The notes under the pieces are model-generated. The model saw only the letters and a program-made list of their open reading frames with translations. It was not told the origin of the DNA and did no database searches. Positions 8,360 through 17,002 of a stretch of 64,000 nt of DNA are shown here, piece after piece (position 1 is the stretch's first letter; every line of letters starts with the position of its first letter). The stretch lies in the NCBI RefSeq assembly GCF_024707505.1, contig NZ_CP102604.1, forward strand, positions 3,348,001 through 3,412,000, written 5' to 3'. The position numbers were made by a program, and so were the translations under genes. The stretch is from Pantoea sp. SOD02 (lineage in GTDB: Bacteria; Pseudomonadota; Gammaproteobacteria; Enterobacterales; Enterobacteriaceae).

Positions 8360-9535
8360 CTACCAACAGTAAAAAACAGTGTTAATTTGCGTTTTTTCTA
8401 GCAAATGCTTTTCAAACCTTTTAAACAAAATCGAATCACTTTTATTATAATCGTTCCAAAACCGATTGATACTCTCTTCAAATATTAACCCATCGATATC
8501 ATAAATGGCATCCCCCATCACCTTTACCGGCTTACCATGGATTAACGCCGATATCCCCACCGTACTATTAATCGTCACCACACCTTTCGAGTGTGTTAAT
8601 AACTCCGGCAGAGGCAAATCATGTACATAAATCACCCGCCCAACCACATCAAACACTTTACTTAATTGCGTAATTAGCTGGCTATATAGTCGATGTCCGC
8701 GATCCATCGGATGATGCTTGATAACTAAGTAGGTATCTTTCGGCGCATGCTTCGCGAAAGACTGCATTACCTCATGAATATATTCGCGCACATCATTGTA
8801 CGGGCTATGGTGCTTAATCTGACTATCGTTATAAACCTGTAGCACCGCAAGGTAATATCGCTGGCTCAACTCAGTCTGTAGGCGCGGTAATATTTTTCGC
8901 TGCATAAAGGCATATACCGGCTTACGCCAATAAGCACGAAACCAGCAGCGCGCCTTGTACCAAGGGCAAAATGATTTGTGATGCTGATAGAGTGGAAACT
9001 CTCGGCGATAATAGCGCCCCATCAGGTAATACCAGGTGGTATGCCCGATCCTTTTTAACGCTGATGGTTTAAGTTTGACGATCGGCCTTACCGACATTTC
9101 AGGCAAACTATGATAAAACTCAGGATCTCGCGGCAGGGAGGAATACGCATTTACCCCGCCCTCTTCCAGCGTGATGAAGTGCGGACGTAAATAACCCTCT
9201 TCAAACACTAAAAAACGCACACCGGAAGTCTGTGTCCAGCTTTTAGCCGCCTGATGCAACGCACGACAATCGCCAAAACAAAGAATAGTGTCGAATGCAT
9301 ATTCGTTATGGATTTCGCTCAACCAGGCGGGAAATTCTTGCGGGGTTTGCAAATAGGTTAAGTATTTACGCTGGCGACAATAAAAACGATCGCCACCGTT
9401 AAATACCACATTTACCGCTTCTTTTTCTTTTGATTCCAGTAATTCGGCCAGGTCATTGAAAAAAGGGCCCATCGGCCCCTGAAGTAAAAGATATTTCTTA
9501 CCTGCGAGCAATTTTTTAAAAGCATTACCTTGCAT
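8360..9535 (-). CDS. kpsS: capsule beta-Kdo transferase KpsS
   Basis: 391 residues, the KpsS length. KpsS adds the first Kdo to the phosphatidylglycerol terminus, starting the poly-Kdo linker that anchors group 2 capsules. Visible landmarks: the opening LLLQGPMGPFF (residues ~16-26), FEEGYLRPHFITLEEGG (~112-128), IKHHPMDRGH (~254-263) and the late NSTVGISALIHGKPVKVMG (~312-330), all typical of the Kps/Lip capsule-synthesis family. AAGG sits 6 bases before the ATG. It follows kpsC by 15 bases and is the last gene of the kpsF-E-D-C-S operon. Confidence 0.94.
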   Translation of the reverse strand: MQGNAFKKLLAGKKYLLLQGPMGPFFNDLAELLESKEKEAVNVVFNGGDRFYCRQRKYLTYLQTPQEFPAWLSEIHNEYAFDTILCFGDCRALHQAAKSWTQTSGVRFLVFEEGYLRPHFITLEEGGVNAYSSLPRDPEFYHSLPEMSVRPIVKLKPSALKRIGHTTWYYLMGRYYRREFPLYQHHKSFCPWYKARCWFRAYWRKPVYAFMQRKILPRLQTELSQRYYLAVLQVYNDSQIKHHSPYNDVREYIHEVMQSFAKHAPKDTYLVIKHHPMDRGHRLYSQLITQLSKVFDVVGRVIYVHDLPLPELLTHSKGVVTINSTVGISALIHGKPVKVMGDAIYDIDGLIFEESINRFWNDYNKSDSILFKRFEKHLLEKTQINTVFYCW

Positions 9536-9550
9536 TACGAACCTTCATTA

Positions 9551-11578
9551 TTACCCAAACTTTACTTTGAAAAACATCAGCAATTTGCGGCAATGGCGCT
9601 TTACACGCCCCGCTTTTTGCCGGGTATATAACATCTCGCCTCTTGGTTCGTTAATCAGCCATGCCACGGCCTCCTCAACACTCATCGCTTCCTGACGTTC
9701 AGGATGGATATAAGTGGGATAGGCAATCAACACCTGATAAATCAAATCCAACAGCGTTAATCTGCGTTGGCGACGCGTGCAGGCATATTCATCTTGCGTC
9801 AGGCCCCAACCGGCGTAAAAAGGCTGGCCGTAGCAATAAACCTGTTTGCCATGCAGCAACGCTTCAAAGCCAGAGAGTGACGTCATGGTATGCAGTTCAT
9901 CAACGAGTTGAATACATTGAATAACATCGGCATCCAGCGCCTGATAATCCGCCAACTTATTCACCTGTTCTGCCGGAATATGGCCTTTACGGTTGCCAAC
10001 CAACACGTCAGGATGCGGTTTATAAATGATGAACGCATCAGGGTTACGGTCGCGAACCCTGCGCAGTAACGCCAGATTGGTATTAATTGACAAGGTGCCG
10101 GTTAAAATTGAAGCATCATCTTCAACCTGACCAGGCACCAGTAAAACCCGCTTGCCTTGAGCGGCTGCCGGTAAACGAAAATCCGCGCCAAGATTGTATT
10201 TGCTAAGTTTTGTCGCGACTAAGTGCCGGTGCAGCGTTACCGCTCGTGTCAGTTGATCAGCGCTAAGATCGCTGTGATTTAGCATGACTTCTAAATCGCT
10301 TGGGCGCGAGGCATCGTAGTAGATTCCACGCTTATCCAGCACCAGAGAAAGCGGTGGCTGCAAATCTGAGCCCAATCCGGATGAACGTAAGAACCCATCC
10401 TCCATACGCCAGATGGGCAAACGGCGGGAACGTAACTTCTCTCGCCAATACTTTTCTTTGCTTGTTCCCCATACCACACAAGCGGTTGCCTGATGACAGC
10501 GACGTGAATAGCTCAACCGATTCGCTGAAGTACGCAAGAAGGGTTTAACAATGGTGGATTTCCACAACGTCATGCCAGGTGCCCATAGATGGCCACTTCG
10601 CTGTTGATGATGTTGGCGCTGTAACTGCAGCCAGTCCAGCACCTCAAACAGCGTTGCCGCCTCACCCGTTATCGGATGGATGTAGCGGCTGTAATGCAGA
10701 TACGCAGCCGCAAACAGTTCTTGCAAGGTGGCGTTTCCACGACGTTGTGCCAGTTGCTGGGCCTGAGGATGTCGATCATCAGTCAATCCCCAACCCGCAT
10801 ACCACGGTTGGCCAAAGCAGGTCACCGGCTTACCTGCCAGCAATGCTTCAAAGCCATATTGTGAAGTGACTACATATACACGTGAGACATGAGGCAACAG
10901 CGATTGCGGGCTCACATCATCGGCCATCAAAAACACGCGTTCTGTCGCTTGCAGATGCGCAAAGTAACCGGCCTTCTTGCCCTGCATGACGTCTGGATGC
11001 ACTTTTATCCATATTGCCGCCAGCGGATTTTCCTGCAGCGCAGCCTGCAACATTGATGCAAAGTGCTCCGCACACGCATTGCCATACTTCACAGACATAT
11101 CGCCAAAGGTTTGATCGACCACCAGCACAATGTCGCGCCGCAACATTTCCTCCGCGACAAACGCCGATGCCTGGTTATATTTCGACAAATCCTGCGTAAC
11201 GATGGTGTCGATTGCTTTCTGGGCGGAAGCGTCTACATCCTGATTGACAACTCGTTGCTGGATTAAACGTTCCAGCGTGCTGGGTTGACTGGCATCGTAA
11301 TAAATCCCCTCTTTATCCAGCACCATTGAAAGCGGAGGCGCCCCATTCACGCCCAAATCCAGTGAACGGATAAAACCATCTTCCAGTCGCCAAATAGGCT
11401 TACCCTTTTTGCGCGCCATCTCAATCGGCTTGCTGGAACTTGGGCGATGTCCCCACACCGCGATGGCGCTGACCTCCTGCGGTAGCGGGCGATGCAGGGA
11501 GAGCTTCTGGCACGGTTGTGCCAGAAAGTTTTCCAGATGCGGTATACGCCAGATACCTGATGAATAGATACCAATCAT
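9551..11578 (-). CDS. kpsC: dual-module capsule beta-Kdo transferase KpsC
   Basis: 675 residues, built of two related halves. Each carries the same motif series: a [10 protein letters not shown] / [12 protein letters not shown] block, an LVLDKxGIYYDAS block, a [14 protein letters not shown] / [16 protein letters not shown] block and a [13 protein letters not shown] / [14 protein letters not shown] block. The two modules are known to extend the Kdo linker with alternating linkages. Together with KpsS it makes the glycolipid on which the capsule is built, at the inner face of the cytoplasmic membrane. It starts 12 bases after kpsD, so there is no room for the kpsU gene found at this place in E. 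coli K5/K1 loci. Confidence 0.95.
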   Translation of the reverse strand: MIGIYSSGIWRIPHLENFLAQPCQKLSLHRPLPQEVSAIAVWGHRPSSSKPIEMARKKGKPIWRLEDGFIRSLDLGVNGAPPLSMVLDKEGIYYDASQPSTLERLIQQRVVNQDVDASAQKAIDTIVTQDLSKYNQASAFVAEEMLRRDIVLVVDQTFGDMSVKYGNACAEHFASMLQAALQENPLAAIWIKVHPDVMQGKKAGYFAHLQATERVFLMADDVSPQSLLPHVSRVYVVTSQYGFEALLAGKPVTCFGQPWYAGWGLTDDRHPQAQQLAQRRGNATLQELFAAAYLHYSRYIHPITGEAATLFEVLDWLQLQRQHHQQRSGHLWAPGMTLWKSTIVKPFLRTSANRLSYSRRCHQATACVVWGTSKEKYWREKLRSRRLPIWRMEDGFLRSSGLGSDLQPPLSLVLDKRGIYYDASRPSDLEVMLNHSDLSADQLTRAVTLHRHLVATKLSKYNLGADFRLPAAAQGKRVLLVPGQVEDDASILTGTLSINTNLALLRRVRDRNPDAFIIYKPHPDVLVGNRKGHIPAEQVNKLADYQALDADVIQCIQLVDELHTMTSLSGFEALLHGKQVYCYGQPFYAGWGLTQDEYACTRRQRRLTLLDLIYQVLIAYPTYIHPERQEAMSVEEAVAWLINEPRGEMLYTRQKAGRVKRHCRKLLMFFKVKFG

Positions 11579-11590
11579 CGCGTGGCTGCC

Positions 11591-13267
11591 TTAGATCGTC
11601 AGCAGCACTTTCGCGCCCACCGCCAGCTGATAAAGGATGGTAGAGATACCACGCGTTACTTCGATGTTCTTCGACTCATACTTCGGCAGCACCATCAGCT
11701 CATCGCCAGCATTGATGTGATCAACATCTTCTGCATTAACAGCCGCACCGTTTTGGCGAATCACAATAATTTTGGCATTACCCGATTTCTGCGTCAGACC
11801 GCCACACATCTCAATGTAATCTTTCGGTCGTAATCCTTTTTTCCAGCTCACCGCATTCGGGAACATCACTTCGCCGTGTACCATCACCAGCGAGGTTTTC
11901 TGCGGAATGCTGATCACATCGCCATCTTCCAGTAAGACGTTGTCGAGGTCTTTCGGGTTGAGGATCACTTCACCTTTCGGCACCACGGTGCGCGCTTTGG
12001 CAACAAAACGGCTCACCAGCTGTGCTTCCTGCATCCGTAAACTGGCTTCTTCTTTGGTAGAAGATTGCGCTGAGAGCGAAGCTTCTTCCAGCTTGCGGAG
12101 CGCCACATCGAGCATCTCTTTCTGACGCTGAGCAACCGAAGGGCGATAAAGCTGAATGGCATCCATTTGCGACATGCTATTGGTGCGGATTTTGGCCAGC
12201 ACTGCGCGCATGCTGGAACCATATGGCAGGATCATGGCGTGCTCGCCGGAGTGCGCACCTTCCACACGAACCTGAATGGTGCCGGCATAACGATCGGTAC
12301 TGACAATCAGCGTGTCGCCGTCCTGCAACATGCGGCCAGCGGCTGTGCCAATTGGGTAGTATTCACTGCGTTTCGCCAGACCTTGCTGACGAATAATGGT
12401 GATGTTAGTTGCGCCAGGTTTGGGACGCGCCCAGCTCAGCGCTTCTGTTACCGGAATGCTGCTGCTGCGGAACTCAAAGTCGTAGCTATTAAACACATCG
12501 CCCTGCACGCTGAATGTATGCTGACGTGGTCCAACGACAATGGTATCGCCATCGGCAAACTGCGATAAACCCAGTTTGCCGCTCAGCAGAAAGTCATACA
12601 GATTCACGCTCGAACGCACTTTGTTGCCGCGCTTCACGCTGATATCCACATAGCTACCGCGATCGGGATCAACCCCGCCCGCTTTAATCAGATAATTGAG
12701 CAGCGAATCAGAAGTGACGCCGCCGTATAAACCCGGGCTACGCACAAAGCCAGTAACGTAAACTTTTACTGGCTGCGCCTGCAGCAGCGAGGCATAGACA
12801 CTGACGTTGGCCTGATAAACCTCTTTTACTTTCGAGGTAATTAACGCATTGAGCTGGCTATTGCTAATACCTGCCACTTTCACTGGCCCAACATTCGGCA
12901 GGAAAATATTGCCTTTTGGATCAACCTGTAACGCGCCATCAAACGTAAATGCGCCCCATAGGCGGATTTGAATGCTGTCGCCGGGATTCAGGATATATCC
13001 CGGATTAAATCCCACCGTGGCGCCGCTATCCGCGCTGGTGCCGTTGAATAACTGCGCGCCAAACATGCGGCTCAAAACAACCGGCGCAGCGGGTGGCGGC
13101 GTGTTATCAAATCCGCCACTGCTCTGCATGTTGTTCTGCTGACCGGTTAAAAAAGAGGGCAACGGCGCTGCACCGGTCATATTCGGATCGGCATTGATGT
13201 CAATAGCCTGGCTGGTTTGTGCCGCAAAACTGGCGGCAATCAATAGTAAATATTTCAGTAGTTTCAT
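11591..13267 (-). CDS. kpsD: capsule export periplasmic/outer-membrane protein KpsD
   Basis: The start at 13267 gives a signal peptide (MKLLKYLLLIAASF..., cleavage near Ser-Gln-Ala) and a 558-residue product, the same length as E. coli KpsD. The open frame extends 9 codons further up without a signal-peptide start. A polysaccharide-export domain begins at the ILNPGDSIQIRLWG block (about residues 88-101) and is followed by SLBB-type beta-grasp repeats, for example near VYVTGFVRSPGLYGG and MVHGEVMFPNAVSWKKG. It is expected to form the trans-periplasmic exit path with KpsE. The upstream kpsE stop lies about 24 bases away. Confidence 0.95.
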   Translation of the reverse strand: MKLLKYLLLIAASFAAQTSQAIDINADPNMTGAAPLPSFLTGQQNNMQSSGGFDNTPPPAAPVVLSRMFGAQLFNGTSADSGATVGFNPGYILNPGDSIQIRLWGAFTFDGALQVDPKGNIFLPNVGPVKVAGISNSQLNALITSKVKEVYQANVSVYASLLQAQPVKVYVTGFVRSPGLYGGVTSDSLLNYLIKAGGVDPDRGSYVDISVKRGNKVRSSVNLYDFLLSGKLGLSQFADGDTIVVGPRQHTFSVQGDVFNSYDFEFRSSSIPVTEALSWARPKPGATNITIIRQQGLAKRSEYYPIGTAAGRMLQDGDTLIVSTDRYAGTIQVRVEGAHSGEHAMILPYGSSMRAVLAKIRTNSMSQMDAIQLYRPSVAQRQKEMLDVALRKLEEASLSAQSSTKEEASLRMQEAQLVSRFVAKARTVVPKGEVILNPKDLDNVLLEDGDVISIPQKTSLVMVHGEVMFPNAVSWKKGLRPKDYIEMCGGLTQKSGNAKIIVIRQNGAAVNAEDVDHINAGDELMVLPKYESKNIEVTRGISTILYQLAVGAKVLLTI

Positions 13268-13290
13268 CACGAACTCGTTTAGCGACAGCA

Positions 13291-14448
13291 TCAATCGCGG
13301 TGGTCTTCAATCACGGCTAACAACAGTTTGGTGGTGCCAAACAGCAAGCAACACACCAGTAACCAGCAGGCGATTAAGTAGGGATAATTGGGAAAGGTGG
13401 TTTCCTGCGGCTGTTGCGGTGAGCTGATCACCGATAGCACTTTTAGTTTGCGTGCCGCTTCGACGCGGGTTTTCTCAATCGCGGTTAGCGCCATGGTGTA
13501 AATCTGCGTATCGAACTCGACTTTGGCTTTTATCTCTTCGAACGCCAGCGCCATGCTGTTGAGCTTGTCGCCCTGCGGCGCGGTGATCTTATTTTTCTCT
13601 TCATCAATCTGCGCCTGTAGCGATTGAATAGCGTTACGGGCGCTAACCACCTGCGACGCATCATCACGCAAATAGGTGAGCAAATTACGCAGCTCTGCCT
13701 CCATCTGGATCTTCTGCCCCATCAACGTATTGACCAACGTGCTGGCCGCCAGCGCCGAGGCCTGCGGATCCAGCACATTGTGGCTATTTTGATAAGCCAG
13801 CATTTCCGCTTTACTGCTATCGAGACGCTGCCGTGCTTTGTCCATTTCGGCCTCGGCAAAATCAAGCTGATCACGCGCGATACGGTGCGATAACTCATTG
13901 ATAAATCGCTCTGACTGCTTCAAAACGGCTTGATTGAAGCGCAAAGCAAACTCAGGACTAAAGCCCTGAGTCTGAATGTTTAACAGTCCAGATTTATCGT
14001 CGTATGCCACATTGATGCGGTCGCGATAATATTGCAGGAAACGTTCAGTGGTTTGCTGCTGGCCCAGATGATTAAGGAAATCCCATCCGCTATGGCTAAA
14101 GGCTGCATGGAAATCGAGTTGCTTATCTAGCGCCGCCAACATATCTGGCGAGCTGATGTACTCCTTGAGATAGAGCGCATCTTCCGCTGAACTCGGATTA
14201 GCGGCGCCCAGCAGCAGACCGACATTGAGGCTGCTGCCATCAATGTCGCTGGCTCTTTTAATGGCCACTTTGGATTCGCTCATAAAGCGTGGCTGGCTGA
14301 AGATCGCTAAATAGATCAGCAGCAACCCCATCGGTAACAGGATGACGATTTTTGCCAGATGTTTCTGCGCGTTGCCCAAGGTCACATGCGCCTGGATAAG
14401 CGCAGCAACCGTTTTCAGTTTTTCAACAAACATTGATGTGTCTTTCAT
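13291..14448 (-). CDS. kpsE: capsule export inner-membrane protein KpsE (polysaccharide co-polymerase 3)
   Basis: 385 residues with one membrane segment near each end (IVILLPMGLLLIYLAIF at about 34-50; LIACWLLVCCLLFGTTKLLL near the C-terminus). A long helical periplasmic region between them includes the coiled-coil stretch around residues 180-290. This is the PCP-3 layout that links KpsMT to KpsD. Very close to E. coli KpsE over the whole length, including AIKRASDIDGSSL and the terminal AVIEDHRD. Two starts are possible, 14448 (MKDTSMF) or 14433 (MFVEKL); neither has a strong ribosome site and I keep the longer. Confidence 0.95.
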   Translation of the reverse strand: MKDTSMFVEKLKTVAALIQAHVTLGNAQKHLAKIVILLPMGLLLIYLAIFSQPRFMSESKVAIKRASDIDGSSLNVGLLLGAANPSSAEDALYLKEYISSPDMLAALDKQLDFHAAFSHSGWDFLNHLGQQQTTERFLQYYRDRINVAYDDKSGLLNIQTQGFSPEFALRFNQAVLKQSERFINELSHRIARDQLDFAEAEMDKARQRLDSSKAEMLAYQNSHNVLDPQASALAASTLVNTLMGQKIQMEAELRNLLTYLRDDASQVVSARNAIQSLQAQIDEEKNKITAPQGDKLNSMALAFEEIKAKVEFDTQIYTMALTAIEKTRVEAARKLKVLSVISSPQQPQETTFPNYPYLIACWLLVCCLLFGTTKLLLAVIEDHRD

Positions 14449-14477
14449 TTTTTAGGGTTGGCATGAAGGTCTTTAAT

Positions 14478-15455
14478 TCAGTCAAAAATGCGCACCAGCC
14501 CCACGACCTGATGACATACATCTGTTACCAATAGCACTGAGACACGATGTTTTTGCATCATCTCTTCAGCTTCGGTAACCATCATTTCCTGTGAAACCGT
14601 GAGCGGTGAACGCGTCATGATGTGGGCAGCGATGGCGCTGTGCAGAGTAGGTTTAAGCTCCATGAAGCGACGCAGATCGCCATCCGTGATAATGCCGACA
14701 AGATGGTTTTCCTTGTTAGTCACCGCCACCATGCCCTGACATCCGCTGGTGATGTTTTGGATAACGTCCGTGAAGCTGGCGTTTTGCGCCACCTTTGGCA
14801 CATCGGGTTGCATCACATCCGACACCCTTGTCAACAAGCGGCGTCCCAACGAACCGCCTGGGTGATAGCGTGCAAAGTCATGTGGCATAAAACCGCGCTG
14901 CTTCATTAGGGCGATCGCCAGCGCATCGCCAATTGCCATGGTTAAGGTGGTGGAAGTGGTCGGAGCCAGATTGTTTGGGCAGCTTTCACTGCGCATATTG
15001 AGTTCCAATACCGCATCAGCATTTTTTGCCAGCGTTGACACTCCATTATTGGTAATGGCGACTATTCGGTTACCAAAGGCTTTTAAGGACGGAACCAGTT
15101 TGAGGATTTCATCGGTCTCACCGCTGGCAGAGATCAGAATCACTAAATCGTACGGCGTGATCATGCCGAGATCGCCATGAAAGGCTTCGGCGGGATGAAT
15201 AAAGAAGCCCGGCGTACCGGTTGACGCTAATGTGGCGGCAATCTTCCGGCCAACATGACCCGATTTCCCCATGCCAGATAGGATGATGTGCCCTTGTGAC
15301 TGCAAGATCAGCTTGAGAACATGTTGATATTGTTTGCGGTCAATGTGCTGTGCCAGATGCAATAACGCAGCACCCTGTTCACACAGCGTGTCGCGGATCG
15401 AGGCGATCGGATCGATGCTCTGCGGTGGATATTCAGAGACGATGTTTGCAGACAT
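14478..15455 (-). CDS. kpsF: capsule-locus D-arabinose-5-phosphate isomerase KpsF
   Basis: Interconverts ribulose-5-phosphate and arabinose-5-phosphate, the precursor of Kdo needed for the capsule linker. 325 residues: a sugar-isomerase (SIS) domain (about 45-180, with ILSGMGKSGHVGRKIAATLAS) followed by two CBS domains (from about 205), the same layout as KdsD. AGGA lies 6 bases before the ATG at 15455. It heads the kpsF-E-D-C-S transcript. The 320-base gap upstream (15456-15775) must hold its promoter and also ends the adhesin operon. Confidence 0.94.
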   Translation of the reverse strand: MSANIVSEYPPQSIDPIASIRDTLCEQGAALLHLAQHIDRKQYQHVLKLILQSQGHIILSGMGKSGHVGRKIAATLASTGTPGFFIHPAEAFHGDLGMITPYDLVILISASGETDEILKLVPSLKAFGNRIVAITNNGVSTLAKNADAVLELNMRSESCPNNLAPTTSTTLTMAIGDALAIALMKQRGFMPHDFARYHPGGSLGRRLLTRVSDVMQPDVPKVAQNASFTDVIQNITSGCQGMVAVTNKENHLVGIITDGDLRRFMELKPTLHSAIAAHIMTRSPLTVSQEMMVTEAEEMMQKHRVSVLLVTDVCHQVVGLVRIFD

Positions 15456-15705
15456 AGCAGTTCCTGTGCGCGGAGATGATGCTCAAGCTGAAGCAACACA
15501 TGCGCGCTAGTGACAGTGCTGATTCAAAAGCAAGTAAGTAGAAAATTCGAACAGGCGCTATTTTTATGCTTTTCGCCGTTAACTCAAAGTGCGGATACCC
15601 GACAGTTATGCCACCTTTCGAGAGCTTTGAAGCCTGAGATAGCGAATGAAAGGATTGATGCAGCAGGAAGGAAAAGAAACAGGCGGTAATTACAGCAATA
15701 AAAAT

Positions 15706-15729
15706 AAGGTGCGCACTATTGCGCACCTT
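15706..15729 (-). terminator. terminator of the adhesin-secretion operon; REP-like hairpin
   Basis: Perfect 10-base arms AAGGTGCGCA/TGCGCACCTT with a 4-base loop. Read on the - strand the hairpin is followed by ATTTTTATTG, so it should end the transcript of the HlyD-like gene that stops at 15776. The arm core GGTGCGCA...TGCGCACC followed by TTAC also fits the local REP hairpin family, suggesting a REP copy that serves as terminator. In the rest of the 15456-15775 gap I see only AT-rich sequence and the next REP. Confidence 0.75.
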
Positions 15730-15735
15730 ACCTAT

Positions 15736-15758
15736 GTAGGGTCGCCATTTTGGCGACC
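15736..15758 (+). repeat. REP-like hairpin (GTAG foot, forward)
   Basis: GTAG followed by GGTCGCCA, a 3-base loop, and TGGCGACC. It faces the preceding hairpin (arms then TTAC) so that the two form an inverted pair about 5 bases apart. Part of the dispersed family also at 42470, 44325, 48609, 48666, 53522, 53556, 57315, 57341, 60726 and 60772. Confidence 0.8.
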
Positions 15759-15775
15759 GATTTTAACTGCGCGGA

Positions 15776-17002
15776 TTAACGCTCCCGCATCGCCTCTTTA
15801 CCCTTATTAAACGGCTTAATCAGATAATCCATCACCGTCTTCTCTCCGGTCTTAATATCCACGGTAGAAACCATGCCGGGACTGATAGAGAAGCGCTTAC
15901 CGGCTTTATTCTGCACATAGTCGTTATCGGTGCGGATAAACACGCGGTAGTAGTAAATTTCCGGCTTCACCTCATCCTGAATAGTATCCGGCGAGATGCT
16001 CTCTACTACGCCGTTCAGGCCGCCATAAATGGCGTAGTCATAAGCCGAGATCTTCACCACCGCCCGCTGGCCAGGACGAATAAAGGCGATGTCACGCGGT
16101 GACAATCGCGCTTCAATCAGCAGACGATCGTTCATCGGCACGATGTTCATCAGCTCGCCATTGGGTGGCACCACGCCGCCCACGGTCGAGACTTTGATGT
16201 TTTTCACGATACCGCGCATCGGTGAGCGGATGGTTAATCGCGTTACCGTGTCTTCGCGCCCTTTCACCACTTGCGCCATGCTGTCGGCTTCGGCATTGGC
16301 TTTCGCCAGCTCCTCGCGCGCCTGCACGTAATATTGCGAACGCATATCGGTGAGTTTCAGCTCCAAATCCGATTTATCGCGCTGTAAACGCAGCACTTCC
16401 ACGCTACTGGCAGCGCCGGTTTTCGCCAGACGCTGCGTGATGGCCAGTTCGCGGTTGGCCAGCGCCAGCGACTCTTTGAACTGCGCGGTGGCATCGGTCA
16501 GCTGCGCGCGGCGAGTTTTGTACAGCCGCGTTTCTGATGCGATCAGATCGGGAAACTTGTTCAACTCCGCCGGGAAACTCAGCGGCTGATCGTTCACTTC
16601 CGCATTGAGGCGCGAGGCGGCAGCCAATGCCGCACGATAGCGCGCCGCACTTTCGCCGACGTTAGATTCCGATCGCGTAGCATCCAGACGCGCCACCACT
16701 TGTCCGGCCTGCACCTGATCGCCCTCATGCACATACAGCTCGGTGAGAATGCCGCCTTCCAGTGATTGCAGCACCTGATCGCGCGAGCTGGGAATCACTT
16801 TGCCGGTGCCAGTGGAGACTTCATCCAGCACGCCAAACCATGCCCAAATCACCGTAACGAGGATCAGTGCGGTACTGATCACGATCAGCCGCACCGCGCC
16901 GGTGTAATGGGTTTCGGATCGCAGTTCGCCCAGCAGATCGTCAGATGAATCCACTTCTGCCGCCGTGACTAAGCGCAGTCTTGCCGGTAATTGTTTGATC
17001 AT
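15776..17002 (-). CDS. type I secretion membrane-fusion protein (HlyD/LapC-like)
   Basis: 408 residues. One membrane segment near residues 39-58 (LIVISTALILVTVIWAWFG), a biotinyl-lipoyl-like half motif LEGGILTELYVHEGDQVQAGQVVARLDAT, a coiled-coil hairpin at about 110-250, and the matching lipoyl/barrel half RLTIRSPMRGIVKNIKVSTVGGVV. The HlyD C-terminal signature is near GMVSTVDIKTGEKTVMDYL. It bridges the ABC exporter and the TolC-like channel. Its ATG overlaps the ABC gene's stop by 4 bases. Last gene of the bap operon, so it serves the giant adhesin. Confidence 0.93.
   Translation of the reverse strand: MIKQLPARLRLVTAAEVDSSDDLLGELRSETHYTGAVRLIVISTALILVTVIWAWFGVLDEVSTGTGKVIPSSRDQVLQSLEGGILTELYVHEGDQVQAGQVVARLDATRSESNVGESAARYRAALAAASRLNAEVNDQPLSFPAELNKFPDLIASETRLYKTRRAQLTDATAQFKESLALANRELAITQRLAKTGAASSVEVLRLQRDKSDLELKLTDMRSQYYVQAREELAKANAEADSMAQVVKGREDTVTRLTIRSPMRGIVKNIKVSTVGGVVPPNGELMNIVPMNDRLLIEARLSPRDIAFIRPGQRAVVKISAYDYAIYGGLNGVVESISPDTIQDEVKPEIYYYRVFIRTDNDYVQNKAGKRFSISPGMVSTVDIKTGEKTVMDYLIKPFNKGKEAMRER

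Noticed and set aside
15433-15726. 97-residue frame upstream of kpsF on the - strand
   Set aside because: It spans the likely kpsF promoter and a terminator hairpin, overlaps the kpsF start in another frame and has no family; taken as non-coding.
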